In this document: positions 42,637 through 53,121 of the stretch, piece after piece | How positions within the stretch are numbered: position 1 is the first letter of the stretch | Layout of the letters: every line of letters begins with the position of its first letter | Assembly: GCA_956465555.1 (NCBI GenBank) | Contig: OY101129.1 | Span: 682,001 to 746,000, forward strand | Source: Nitzschia sp. pyKryTriq1 | Lineage: Eukaryota > Bacillariophyta > Bacillariophyceae > Bacillariales > Bacillariaceae | DNA length: 64,000 nt | Direction: 5' to 3' | Notes under the pieces: model-generated | Databases searched by the model: none | What the model was told of the DNA's origin: nothing | What the model saw: the letters and a program-made list of their open reading frames with translations, nothing else | Translations under genes and position numbers: made by a program

Positions 42637-43902
42637 TTATCCCTTTCGTGCCCACCACCCCGAGGTGTCCCATCCCTTTTTCTTGTGGTAGTCCGAAAGG
42701 TGCGAGTAGGCAGACTGAGCCTCGGAAGCTGTGTAGCCGCCGACTTGTTCTTTCGACACAGGCTTTGGCTTTTCCTTAGACTCTTCAACCCGAGATCGCT
42801 TCGCTGCAGGTTCTGCATCGCCACCCTCCTCCTCTACCTCGCCTGTTTTTGCATCTGCGCCCTCGCCTTCGGTCGAACTTTCGCTACTAGAAGCCGCCAA
42901 GAGCGCCTCGTATCGCGATTCAGTGAGCTCCGCGGCCGCCTGCAATCGACCATCGCCCACCACGAGGAGAGATCGGATCGAGACAATGACAGATTCAATG
43001 TCGTTGACGGGGTTCCAGCCCTGTTTGGTAAGAAGCTCCATGCAGAGAGCCCCGTTCATGACAAAACCGGTTTGTCTTTTGAATCGAGGTTTCACTACGC
43101 GCACAAACGGAGGCTCGAAGGGATACTGATCAGGGAACTTCATCTCCAGTTCAATGTCCTCCACGCCCAGGACTTTCATGTCCTTCGCAAGGTTGGATTC
43201 GTCGTCAAACTGAAAGAGTTTGATCACCCACTTATCCATCGAGTCCTCGGATTTTGGTTGGAGGGAGAAGCCGGCTTCTTCCGTGTCTTGATTCATGATG
43301 CGGTATAAATCTTGTGCGAGTCTCCTCTTTCCACCGGTCGACTCGGACTGCGCACGGAGTGACATATTGACTGCGGCTCGGGTGGGCTCCTTCCACTTGC
43401 GCTTGTGAGATGGTTCCTCCTCCGGGGCTTTCTCGGAACCAGCTTCCTCCTCCACAATGCGAGCGGGTTCCACGGAAGCGCTACGAGACAACGGCGGAGC
43501 CGCTGTGGGTGCCAAGAAACCTGAAAAGGCAACATCGTCATCATCTTCATATTCGTACGAGTCCTCGTCGCCCCAATCGTCGTCTTCCCCTTCAGCGTTC
43601 GCATCCTCGTCTTCCGCGCCACTTGGTTTGGTTTCCTCGGGAGGGATTTCCGCAGGAGCCCCCATCATCCGGACCATGCTCTCGTCGTTGGTGGTGGCTT
43701 CCGGAGGAGCAGCAATCACCGCATCGTCGTCTGCCGTGTCAGCCATGGATACACACTTGGTCAAGTCCTGCGCTTCGGGGACCTCGATGGAGTGCCCGGG
43801 CCGGTCCTGCATGGAGTTTGTGGTGCTACTACTATTATTACTTCGTTGTTGGACGTTCATTCTTCTATCTCTATGCACTGCTCTAGCTAGATTTTCAACC
43901 AT
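42637..43902 (-). CDS. UBE2Q-like ubiquitin-conjugating (E2) enzyme
   Basis: Single exon of 421 residues. The first 190 are acidic and low-complexity (Glu/Asp/Ser/Ala) with a KRKWKEP patch. The UBC fold spans roughly 190-345: LAQDLYRIMNQD, FPDQYPFEPPFVRVV, and the active site GALCMELLTKQGWNP with Cys287, then IESVIVSIRSLLVVGDGRL. The CMELLTKQGW block is the UBE2Q-type active site, distinct from the HPN-containing canonical E2s. The C terminus (about 390-421) has SEAQSAYSHLSDYHKKKGWDTSGWW. It should accept ubiquitin from E1. Long acidic N-terminal extensions are common in UBE2Q. Confidence 0.92.
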   Translation of the reverse strand: MVENLARAVHRDRRMNVQQRSNNSSSTTNSMQDRPGHSIEVPEAQDLTKCVSMADTADDDAVIAAPPEATTNDESMVRMMGAPAEIPPEETKPSGAEDEDANAEGEDDDWGDEDSYEYEDDDDVAFSGFLAPTAAPPLSRSASVEPARIVEEEAGSEKAPEEEPSHKRKWKEPTRAAVNMSLRAQSESTGGKRRLAQDLYRIMNQDTEEAGFSLQPKSEDSMDKWVIKLFQFDDESNLAKDMKVLGVEDIELEMKFPDQYPFEPPFVRVVKPRFKRQTGFVMNGALCMELLTKQGWNPVNDIESVIVSIRSLLVVGDGRLQAAAELTESRYEALLAASSSESSTEGEGADAKTGEVEEEGGDAEPAAKRSRVEESKEKPKPVSKEQVGGYTASEAQSAYSHLSDYHKKKGWDTSGWWARKG

Positions 43903-44912
43903 TGATCAGCCAACAATTGAATCCAAAGGGCTGTTGGTTGGTCAACAGGTGGGAGTAGAGTAAACGTTGTGAGGAGTTGCCGGTATCAGGAGTGGGGAGT
44001 GGGCAACGTTGATGATAAAAAATTAGAAGCGAAATCGCGAGAAGAACGAAACTCTTCTCCGCTCTTCGAGATGGCAGCGCAGCTTGCGTGTTGAGAGGTG
44101 GGAGTGCCGCTGACAACACAACTGGCAACTGCAACGGCGGGCGCTGTTCCTCGTTTTGGAAGGAAGAATCATCGTACAGTGGTACGATACGAGTACTGTA
44201 TGTACCTGGTAATGTATCGCCGGTACGATTACCCGTGTTGGCCCTACCGGTCCAGTACGTACATACCCGAGTACTACCAGTACTGTACTGTACTGTACCC
44301 CAGCAGGAACGGTACTTGTGCTGGCACACGATCGCAACGATTTTTTGCGATACTTCGTTTTGATTGGCGGAACGGGCGGTTCTACGTACTGTACCTGTTA
44401 CTACCGGTACACGTACCGCACCGCACGCCCGGTAGACTACCCAGTACAAGTACCGGTACTTGTACAGTACCGGTACCTGGTACCAGTACCAGGTACTGTA
44501 GCTTGTCGGCTCCCGCAAAAATCTCCGATCCTCTCGACCTCTCTCGCTCTTGTATCATGTTCCCGCCGCGCCTTCCGCCTTTTTTTATTTATATTTTTTC
44601 ATGGCGCACCATCCACAGGCGAAAAAATTGCCCCCATGACCGATAAAATGCACAGAGGCCTGAGGCAACAGGCGGCGAGAAACACATCATCTACTCTGCG
44701 AGTACTTGTATCGTACCTTGCACCAGTACCGTCAATGATCAACGCCCAACGCCCATATCTTCTCAGATACCCGAAAGGCTGTTGTCTACCCTAGAGGTGT
44801 TGCAGATTAAAGAAAGCAAGGACTGGTATCTGCACTCAAGGTTACCAGCAATCAATAACAACTCAGCAGTGCGTGCAATCATCGCTCGTCAACAAAGTAA
44901 TACAATAATATT
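43903..44912. promoter_or_regulatory. Divergent intergenic region, densest GTAC-rich tract of the window
   Basis: This is the shared 5' space of the UBE2Q-like gene and paralogue B. Positions 44173-44500 contain 26 GTAC tetramers (about 1.3 expected by chance). The remainder shows no coding or RNA signature. Confidence 0.5.
44173..44500. repeat. GTAC-rich palindromic tract
   Basis: I counted 26 GTAC tetramers in 328 bp, many within GTACCGGTAC, GGTACCAGTACC and GTACTGTACTGTAC. Because GTAC is self-complementary, the tract can fold in many registers and reads similarly on both strands. Confidence 0.9.
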
Positions 44913-45541
44913 ATGTCCTCGCCAGACGCATCGGGTCGACGACCGCCACCCCGCAATATGCGAATCTCCACCAGGGATAATGCTGCCTTCAAGTGGAAAG
45001 AGGACAAGTCGGTGGTAGGTGCCCTGGAGATGGAATCCGAGCTTTCAGTGGACCCAAGAGCCAAAATGGAAGAACACAGCATTCCCACTGTACTGGAAGA
45101 CTTCGATGCGTGCCTCAAAATATGGAAGGAACACAAACTTCACAAGTCCTTTGCGGAAGCGGTAGCTGGGATTCCACCCGAAATGAGGTGCTGTGGGATG
45201 ATCAATGATCCCGAGGAGTCAATAATCAAGTTGGTTCCTCAGTTGAACAAAGGATGGGCCAAGAAAGTCAGCGAGGAATATTTCAAAGGGCAGGGTTACC
45301 GAGTTTCCTGTTTTGGTATGTATAGTACTAGCCAGCCAGCCAGCTAGGTAGAGATTTATGGATCATTGATTCTTTGCTTGCTTGGTTTTGACATTTGCAA
45401 ATGAACTTCGCTTACGTTGCTCCTCTGCATACTGAAATAGTTTGGACATGGAGCAACATTTCCGGGGCATCTGAAAACGTAAAGCTCATGATTCGATTTC
45501 ACACACTCGACGAGAGTAAGAGACACGGGTTCAAAACGTAA
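44913..45541 (+). CDS. Member B of the unrecognised three-paralogue family
   Basis: Exons are 44913-45315 and 45441-45541, with a 125-bp GT-AG intron (phase 1), giving 167 residues. It is the minimal family member, with almost only the core: FKWKEDKSVVGALEMESEL, FDACLKIWKEHKLHKSFAEAV, IPPEMRCCGMIND, QLNKGWAKKV and SCF|VWTWSNISGA then LMIRFHTL. The intron splits the conserved CF-x-W block that is continuous in members A and C. Without splicing the frame ends a few codons into the intron. No targeting signal or known domain is seen. Confidence 0.78.
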
Positions 45542-46160
45542 AGAAGGCTTGTTTGTTTCAGTCGTTGGCTACAAGTGCAGTACCGGTATAATAGACGAAA
45601 CCATGCGGATCGCCTGAAGGTCACGCGTCAACAGCTAGTTGGAAGTTTATACATTGGTATTGTACTACTGGGGTGTTTGAAGGAATGATGGCACATACAA
45701 CGACTGGAATGAATTAGGGTCGGTCTTGCCAAGCCTCTGATGAACTCGGCTTCTAGAGAAATTATTTGTCAGAAAAGTACGGGTACCGTACCGGTATTTC
45801 TATACGTGGTAAGAGATTCTGCGTTCTCGTACTAGAGTAGAGGTAGGTACCGTTGTTTGAAGGAATGGCACATCGAACGACATGAACGGGAGAAGAAAGA
45901 TTCGTGTCCAGCCTCTGATCATTCGGCGGCTAGAATTTATTTGGAGATTAATCATTAGTGACAGATTTTCTGCAATAGATCTATGCTATGTTTATATTAT
46001 GTTTCTGCTGCTTGTCGGAACTACCCATGGGTGAAAAGACAGCGAGGAATGGTCTCTGCCATCCTTTCGTATCAATCGAGGAAAAAGTCTCAATTCACTT
46101 TTTCAAGTTGAATCGATATTTCCACACATGTAAGTAATAATAAAAGGCGGAGGATTCAAA
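45542..46160. other. Convergent intergenic region with diverged duplication
   Basis: This is between paralogue B and the ornithine decarboxylase gene. It contains a GTAC patch at 45778-45800 and two diverged copies of a roughly 90-bp segment, listed separately. No gene was recognised. Confidence 0.5.
45674..45941 (+). repeat. Diverged direct duplication of about 90 bp
   Basis: Copies at 45674-45767 and 45854-45941 share TGTTTGAAGGAATG at the start and AGCCTCTGAT plus a CTAGA...TTATTT end, with substitutions and small indels between. The GTAC patch lies between the copies. Confidence 0.7.
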
Positions 46161-48311
46161 TTAATCCTCCGCCTTCTTCTCTTCGTCGTTAGAACTTTCG
46201 TCGCCATCAGGTCCCCGGATCATTTCCTCGAAGTACTCTGGCTGAACCGAGCAGACATAGAACTTCTCGGTAGGAGTGAAACCGTTGAAGGAGCTGGATG
46301 CTGCCATAGTGTAAGCACCCATGTTGTTCATGTAGACGAAATCTCCCACATCGAGTATGGGGAGAAGGACAGATCGAGCTACTACGTCAATGGAGTCGCA
46401 TGTGGGACCAAAGATAGTCGAAGCGAAAAGCTCGCGGCGAGGAGAGGCATCTTCTTGGGATGACTCGTCACCGTTGGAATCGAGTCTCTTGAATCCGTTC
46501 TTCAAGTTCATCCCGGCGCTTTCCTTCGTAATGCGAAGTACACGAGGGCGGACATGGGCATGATCAAACATGATGTTGTTGAAAGCTCCATAAACTCCAT
46601 CGTTGATGTAGTAAGCATAGTCATCTTGGAGAGGAGCAGAATCAGCTACTGCCTGCATCATCACACCACTGATAGCAGCCTCACCAGCGGCAGCGAGGGT
46701 CAAAAGAGCGCTGGGCTCTTGGGGCTCCTCGTCGAGCTCGGCGGTGGTAGCAATGAGCGGGTACGCCATACCCTCCACCGTGTGAAATTTGGTTTGCATT
46801 TGTTCCTCGTCAGGAGGACCAAGCATATCAGCGGCGCTCTCAAACCCTTCCGAGTACAGATCCAATCTATCAGTGTAGACATCGACTTCTTGTTGAGCCA
46901 ACTGCTGACTGGCGAAGAGCATGGAATAGTCTTGCATACTCTCTTGGATATTGGCAAAGATCGCATCTTCGTCGAGGCCAATCTTGACAGACGGTTCGCG
47001 CTTGTGATGGACGAGGTTGAACTCTTCGTCGCGAGTCATAGTGGCCAAAGCATTGGCCGCTTCAACGTCATCGATTGGCTCGGGAACGAAGTTTGCATCA
47101 ACTTGGTTGGTGCGAACAGCCACCACAGAGCAGCAAAGGGTGGCCGCGGCGGCAACGAAGTATCTGCCAGGCTCACCAATGACCCTGATCCCGGACTCGG
47201 GAGGGAATAGTTCATCGACAATAGGGGCGACTTGCTCGGCAATCTCGGTGAAGAACATGAAACGGTCTTCTTCCTCTTCTTCGTCCCCGGGCTTACCCTC
47301 GACCTTGTTCTCGTCATCCTCGTCGAGTTCGACGGCTGGGTTCCACATGGAGTGGGTTTCACCGGGGAATCCTCCACCAATGTCGACGATCTTCATGTTC
47401 ATGTCATATTCGTTGGTCGCGATGTCGAAGATCTCCTTAGCATCCTTGAGCGCAAGTTCGTATCGGGTAGCATCACGGCAACCAGATCCGACGTGGAATG
47501 AAACACCCGCGACATTGAGTCCGTGTTTCTTGGCGGCAGCAAGCAAGGAACGCCACTTTTGACGAGGCGCGCCAAACTTGGAGCTGAGGCGGCATTGACT
47601 GCCTCTGTCGTCAGTGATGATGCGGAGGATCAACTCAATCTTGCTGCTGACAGCTGCACACTTTTCGACCTCCGTGACGTTGTCAAAAGTCACCATTTTG
47701 ACGCCCTTGCAAACAGCCTCAATGAGGTGGGCGCGGGCCTTGCAAGGGTTGGCGTAGATGATTTCGGGCTTTCGGGGGAGATCCTTGGTGACTTCCTGCA
47801 CGAGACGAATCTCGTTCCTGGACGCGCAGTCAAAGTTGCATCCCAGAATGGCCAAGGTTTTGACAATGACAGGGTCGGGGTTGCATTTGACAGCATAGAA
47901 TGGCTCGATTCGAGGGAAGAAGCGACGCCCTACAATACCGTTGAAATAGGCGATGAGAACCCGGCGTTGTGGTCGTCAATATTGTTCAGTAGGTTCTCAA
48001 GATCAAATTTACTCACATTGATAGACTTGAGAGACGACCACACCAAGATCCAAAACATAGAAAGCTTCCTCGGTAGGATTCTTCTCGCATTCAGGGTTCA
48101 AGTCAGATGCTCCAGGCAAATCCAAATGGGTGGGGTTGTTAGCCTTTGAGATGCGTTCGCTGAGATAATAGTTGGCAGCTTTTTTCAAGCCTTTGCCGAC
48201 AGAACTTCCTCCTAGGAAAACATCGGCTTCTTTGAAAACATCTCCAAGGATGCCAGAGGCTTGTTCACTGTCCACTTGGTGGAACGATAGAGTACGACTG
48301 TGTCTTCCCAT
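46161..48311 (-). CDS. ODC: Ornithine decarboxylase-like PLP enzyme with a large internal insertion
   Basis: Exons on the minus strand are 48311-48017 and 47929-46161, with an 87-bp intron; the product is 687 residues against about 420-460 for typical eukaryotic ODC. The splice rebuilds WRRFFPRIEPFYAVKCN, with the PLP Lys at 113. Other conserved sites are HVGSGC (244-249), GEPGRY (350-355), NDGVYG (541-546), GPTCDSID (from 606; catalytic Cys and Asp) and DFVYMNNMGAYT. The extra length is mostly one acidic insertion of about 165 residues between GEPGRY and NDGVYG, plus an acidic loop near residue 300-320. It converts ornithine to putrescine, the first polyamine step; diatoms use polyamines in silica formation. 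ODC is preferred over diaminopimelate or arginine decarboxylase because of GPTCDSID. Confidence 0.9.
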
Positions 48312-49516
48312 ACGAGGCGGTTGATAAGTTGTCTTGCAGTTGACGACGATGAAACTGGCGATGCGTTTATTATGATTGTCATCGGTTGATCGGTTGATCG
48401 GTGGACGACGATTGACTTTGGTTCTCGTCGTTTTTACGTGTTGTCGCTGATTTTGGAGAACGTGCGTCCGTTGTGTCCAAACCACGTACTATTGGTCGTA
48501 GCACGGAAGGTACCGAATGCCGATCGCTATGTTCCCTTTCTTGTGGGCGGGAAATCAACGAAGCGACTCCGAGCTCATAAGCGGGATCTAACTTTCAAAT
48601 TTTTTTAGCACGCACGGTCGTTGGTGGTGTCAGTCGTTGATGCGCCGTGTTCGCACTTACGTTCGCAGCGCGCACGTGCTCCTCCGGGAACACCAAACCG
48701 CCAAACGCTTCCTGTGACTGCTGTAAACATATGGTACGGTACGGTACCAGGTACTGGTACCGGTGCTGTACAGTAGCTTCCGAGAAAGAGAAATAGTAAG
48801 CGGTACTTGGACCATTGGACCGTACAGACTGTACTGCATGTACCTGTTCACGCACAAGAAGGCCAATGCTGTACTGGGACTGGATGTACAGTACTTGTAG
48901 GGCGCTAGCACGTGCTTGCATTTCATCATTGAAGTCGAGGATTGACGCAGATCTGGATGATTCTGGATAGTTGATGATGATGATGACATCGATGACGGAT
49001 GTTGGAGTGGGAGATGAGGGTCGTGCGTGGTGGCTTCGGTGTCCGATGTCGACAAACACCCAAGATAGAATGATGAATGATCATCAGTATCCGTCACACA
49101 AAGAAAGAAGTGGGCCTTGTTGGTTCACCAAGTATCAAGTCAGAAATTCTAGAGAGGATTAGCTACTCTCCAGAGTATTCGTACTAAGCTACTCCTCTCT
49201 AGATTAAACCAACGGGCAACTACTAGTACTTATTACTACCGGTAGTAGTTCCCAGTAGAGCTGTAGGTGGTTTCATACAGGTAGATCTTTGCAAAGAAGC
49301 CAAGCTACCTATCGTAGAGTAGCACCTTTCTGGACACCAGTTTGCCTTGGTATCACCATCGTCGCCCCCGCAAAAGTAAGCTCCGTACGCTCCGATAGAG
49401 AGTTGACAGTGGCTAGCTCAAGCTAGAACAGGGCACGGGGTTCACGCTTGCGTACTATGTGTACTTCCAGTAGCCAGAGAGGAGAAAAAACAACCCAAGT
49501 ACTAGCTATTGTCCCT
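48312..49516. other. Intergenic region with GTAC tract and inverted repeat
   Basis: This is 5' of the ODC gene and 3' of the VTT protein gene. A GTAC tract lies at about 48733-48778 and a G-box palindrome (AGCACGTGCT) within 48904-48917. Overlapping minus-strand frames at 48595-49097 cover the GTAC tract and are not supported as genes. Confidence 0.45.
49148..49203. repeat. Inverted repeat, 17-nt arms, 22-nt loop
   Basis: The arms 49148-49164 and 49187-49203 pair with one mismatch. The arm contains TCTAGAGAGGA, a motif related to CTCTACTAG/CTCTAGAG clusters in other intergenic spaces. Confidence 0.75.
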
Positions 49517-50554
49517 CTACTTTGAAGATTCCTCTTTCAAATCACGTTTTCGTCGTTCACTTTGCTTATCTCTGAGACCTCTGATCCATAAGCCAATAAA
49601 AACTGGAGCTCCAAAGCCAATCCACGTCGAAACTGTCATCAAAATTTTGAGGGTCGAAGATGGTGGCAGACCACGTAACACCCGTCCAGTTTCGGCGCCC
49701 ATGCAGGTCCACAAGCAAGTGAAAAAGAATCCATGAAAGATTAAGCTTGCAATGAACGACCTTTTCGGGACTGGAAGGACTCCCATGCCGGCATTTTTGA
49801 CCAACTCGGGAAGTGGCGAAAATCGGCACAGAAGGGCAACTCGAAACGGGGTTTCTTCAACACTTTCTTCCATCAACGACAACAGCTCATTGTTTTCCAT
49901 CTTTTTTCTGACGGGTCCCGCGTATTTATATCGCGCCAGCAGAAAAGTGAAAAGCGCTCCAAGAAATTTTCCAGATCCACTGGCTAGGATTCCTGGAACT
50001 AGACCGAAGGCCATGCCTGCGGCTGTTTCGACGGGCGTCGTGATCCCAAACGTCATTTCCCATACCATAAATACTATAGCGTATGTTATCAAGCCAACTG
50101 GTCCGGCTGCGCTCAACCGATCCAGGGTTGAAAGTAACCATTCATTCTTGGCGTAGCTTAGAAAGGTCAGCAAAGCTTGTCGCTTCCATATCATAGCCCC
50201 CACAGAAAGCAGGGCGAGCGACTTGATCAATTTGGATCGGGTAGAGGTGCCGGGTGATTCTGGCGATGGGATATTACTTTGAGCCAGATTTATCGGTATT
50301 AGGGAAGCGGGAGGCGGAAGTTTATCACACGGACGCAATATTGGAATTGGTGCTCTCTGTTCCAAAGGTCGTGATATCCGAATATGAGCGGGGGGCGAAA
50401 AGGCCGAGACCGACGCATCATTGTTGCCACCACCAGTCGCCAACACAAGCACGACCACCACATAAGCGAAATTTGTTTTCATCATCGATATGGGTTCCTC
50501 TTCATTTCTTCTTTGACAGGAAAATGAATTTGTGGGGATGCTATCCACCATCAT
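49517..50554 (-). CDS. VTT/SNARE-associated (DedA/TVP38-like) membrane protein, probably plastid-targeted
   Basis: Single exon of 345 residues from the ATG at 50554. A second start at 50485 (Met24) would begin exactly at a signal peptide (MMKTNFAYVVVVLVLA), followed by SVSAFSPP, a diatom plastid motif; this shorter start is more likely to be used for targeting. The membrane domain has several spans and the VTT core: TTPVETAAGMAFGLVPGILA, GSGKFLGALFTFLLARY, ALLCRFSPLPELVKNAGMGV. VTT proteins are thought to scramble or transport lipids; bacterial DedA homologues support undecaprenyl-phosphate recycling. The plastid location is inferred from the targeting motif. Confidence 0.88.
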   Translation of the reverse strand: MMVDSIPTNSFSCQRRNEEEPISMMKTNFAYVVVVLVLATGGGNNDASVSAFSPPAHIRISRPLEQRAPIPILRPCDKLPPPASLIPINLAQSNIPSPESPGTSTRSKLIKSLALLSVGAMIWKRQALLTFLSYAKNEWLLSTLDRLSAAGPVGLITYAIVFMVWEMTFGITTPVETAAGMAFGLVPGILASGSGKFLGALFTFLLARYKYAGPVRKKMENNELLSLMEESVEETPFRVALLCRFSPLPELVKNAGMGVLPVPKRSFIASLIFHGFFFTCLWTCMGAETGRVLRGLPPSSTLKILMTVSTWIGFGAPVFIGLWIRGLRDKQSERRKRDLKEESSK

Positions 50555-51275
50555 GGATCTGACTCGCGAGACTTTCGAGTTGAAATGGCATCTTCGCGGT
50601 TCGCGGTCTTCGGACGGGGAACGAAGATGACTTCTCGTACAGCACCAGCAGTAACGGTACCAGTACGAAAACTACATACTCGTATCGTACCGCGGTATTT
50701 ATTTACGGACGGGAGGAAAACAGGAAATGGAGCCATGTTAGTCGATTTTGGCGCGCCAAAAGAGCCAAAGAATAAGATACCCCATCCCGCCCCGCTACCG
50801 GTACACCAGTACTGGTACCTGGCGTAGAGGATTTCTGCCGATACTTTACGCGTTTAAGCTCGTCGTCTGCAACCGACCGAGACACAGCGCCCATCACCGC
50901 CGCCACACCGCACTCTACGAGTTATAAGTGTACCGTAGAGCACAGTATTGGTACTTCGCACCAGTACCGTACATACATACGGAGTATAAAAACCACGCAC
51001 GCACGCCAAGAACGTACGCAAAACCTTCGCCTCCCATCCATGTTCTGGAAGAAGGAAAGTTAAAAAATGTGACGAAGCTGAGCACTACGAGAATAACTTC
51101 AGATGGATACCGACCGTAGATGCTGGTACAACCATCAACTTGCCTCATCAGAATTTGAAAGACGTCGCCTTCTGGTTTATGTTTTCATAACCTTGGCCTC
51201 TCGTTGCCGATAATTATTATTGCTTCGAGCCCAAGCTCTTCAGGTATCCTTGTATAAAACAGCAGCAGCATCATA
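50555..51275. promoter_or_regulatory. Divergent intergenic region between VTT protein and pyruvate kinase genes
   Basis: GTAC-containing palindromes occur at 50637-50700 (including GTACCGCGGTA), 50800-50823 and 50929-50978. No gene was recognised; the open frames here overlap those tracts. Confidence 0.45.
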
Positions 51276-53092
51276 ATGTTCTCCTTGGCATCCCGGGGAG
51301 CCACGAAATTCCTCACTCGACCGCAGTCTTTCGCTGCACCTCTTGGGATCCATGGCGGTATTCGATTCCAGGCGCGCACCATGGTGATTGCTTTGGAAGA
51401 CATTCGTTTGAACAAGCTGCCAGCCACAGGAACACAGACAAAAATTGTTTGCACTATTGGACCGGCAAGCGACCAGCGGATCCCAGAGTTGATGGAACAT
51501 GGGATGCATGTGGCTCGACTAAACTTTTCTCATGCCGGCACCGACTACTCGTATCCCCAGAGCATTGTCGATTCCATGCGAGCCTCTAAGGGAAGGCACC
51601 AAGAATTGATTGTGGGAAAAGCCCAGGGCGTTGAGGTTCCGAACAACTTGCGTGCAATTTTAGTCGATACAAAAGGTCCTGAAATTCGTACGGGGCCTTT
51701 GCCTGGAAACGAGGATGTCACAACGATTGCGATCGGGGCAAAGGTCATTATTACCACCGACGCGGTGGCTTCCGAGCCGATTCCCGAGGAAGGTAACACT
51801 GATCGAAAAATCCAAGTTGACTATATGAGCATTGCCAACACCGTTGCGGTCGGCAAACTTATTCTCCTCGATGATGGATTGATCGCCCTAGAAGTGATGG
51901 AAATTGACCCAAGTAAGAAATTCGTCGTCTGTCAAGCCTTGAATGCAGGGCCTATCAAGAAAAACAAAGGGGTTAACCTTCCAGGAATGGAGCTCGATTT
52001 GCCAGCTCTAACAGAAAAGGATCGCCGCGATTTGTCATGGGCCTGTGACGTGGGCGCAGACTACATTGCTGCTTCTTTCATCCGAACTGGAGCGAACGTG
52101 CGCTCTGTCATTGCCTATCTCGAACGATGCATTGCTGCACTCCCAGAAACTGGTGGTAAGCCTCGTATTCGGCCTCTAGTGATCTCCAAGATCGAAAACA
52201 AAGAGGGCGTCGATAATTTCGACGAAATTCTGAAGGAAAGCGACGGGATCATGGTTGCAAGAGGCGATGTAAGTTACCAGAATCATCGTGGAACGAATCC
52301 TATACTGCTTCGAATTCACTGATATCTTTTTTCGTTTCATATTTTTAGCTTGGAGTGGAAATTCCGTACAGTAAGGTGTTCAAGGCTCAGAAAATGATGG
52401 TTAAAAAATGCAACCTTGTGGGCAAACCGGTGATTGTTGCAACCCAGATGCTCGATAGTATGATTCGAAACCCTCGTCCTACCAGAGCTGAGGTGACTGA
52501 TGTTGGGACAGCAGTGCTGGATGGTGCAGATGCAGTTATGTTGTCTGGGGAGACCGCCGCCGGTGCATACCCAATCGAAAGTGTCAAGTCCATGGCTAGC
52601 GTGGTTCATGAAGCTGATGTTATCAAGGATGATGGCCATCACATGATGTGGAACCAGGACTTCTACGATCGCCTTACACCCGAAGAGCAAGAACTTGAGT
52701 CGGTGGCCGCCTCATCTGTCAAAGCAGCCATGGTAATGAATGCCGATAAGATTTTGCTCATTACCGCCTCTGGGAAGGTCGCACGAGCGGTTGCAAGACA
52801 TGGGCCGTCTGTGCCTGTTTTATCCTTTTGTACGGACCCACAAGTAGCCCGTCGATTGCAACTCCATCGAGGAATTACACCAATCATGCTGCAGAGCACA
52901 CTCGACCCGCTTGCAGCATCTACAAGTATGTCAAAGCTTCGAGCAGAGTCGATTCGCACTGCCAGGGAGCTCGGCTTTGTCAAGCCCGGGGATAGAATTG
53001 TCTTCGTCGATCGAACCAAAGGAAAATCCCACGATATGCACGATTTCTCATACAACATGAAAGTTGTCACCCTTAAGGATCCTTCTATTTAA
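51276..53092 (+). CDS. PK: Pyruvate kinase, probably mitochondrial
   Basis: Exons are 51276-52268 and 52349-53092, with an 80-bp intron, giving 578 residues. The N-terminal 35 residues are Arg-rich, lack acidic residues and look amphipathic ([17 protein letters not shown]), fitting a mitochondrial presequence. The catalytic core has [43 protein letters not shown] and [14 protein letters not shown] (rebuilt across the intron), then TQMLDSMI with [11 protein letters not shown] and [13 protein letters not shown]. The C-terminal allosteric domain is present ([28 protein letters not shown]). It converts phosphoenolpyruvate and ADP to pyruvate and ATP. Diatoms are known to run the lower half of glycolysis in mitochondria, which fits this presequence. 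Confidence 0.94.
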
Positions 53093-53121
53093 ATTAAATC
53101 TACATCGGAACTTCATTATGT

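Noticed and set aside
43410-43963. Plus-strand frames of 158 and 168 codons
   Set aside because: Antisense to the acidic N terminus of the UBE2Q-like gene; Ser/Pro/Arg-rich shadow of Glu/Asp codons.
43895-44518. 207-codon minus-strand frame and plus-strand overlaps through the GTAC tract
   Set aside because: GTAC repeats read as Val-Pro-Tyr-Arg runs in all frames without stops; no protein signature.
45520-45545. GGTTCAAAAC-like T-arm considered as a tRNA
   Set aside because: No matching acceptor or anticodon stems; it is the end of paralogue B exon 2.
48595-49097. Two overlapping minus-strand frames of about 150 codons
   Set aside because: They cover the GTAC tract and microsatellite-like sequence, which explains the long stop-free run and Tyr/Val/Pro-rich products.
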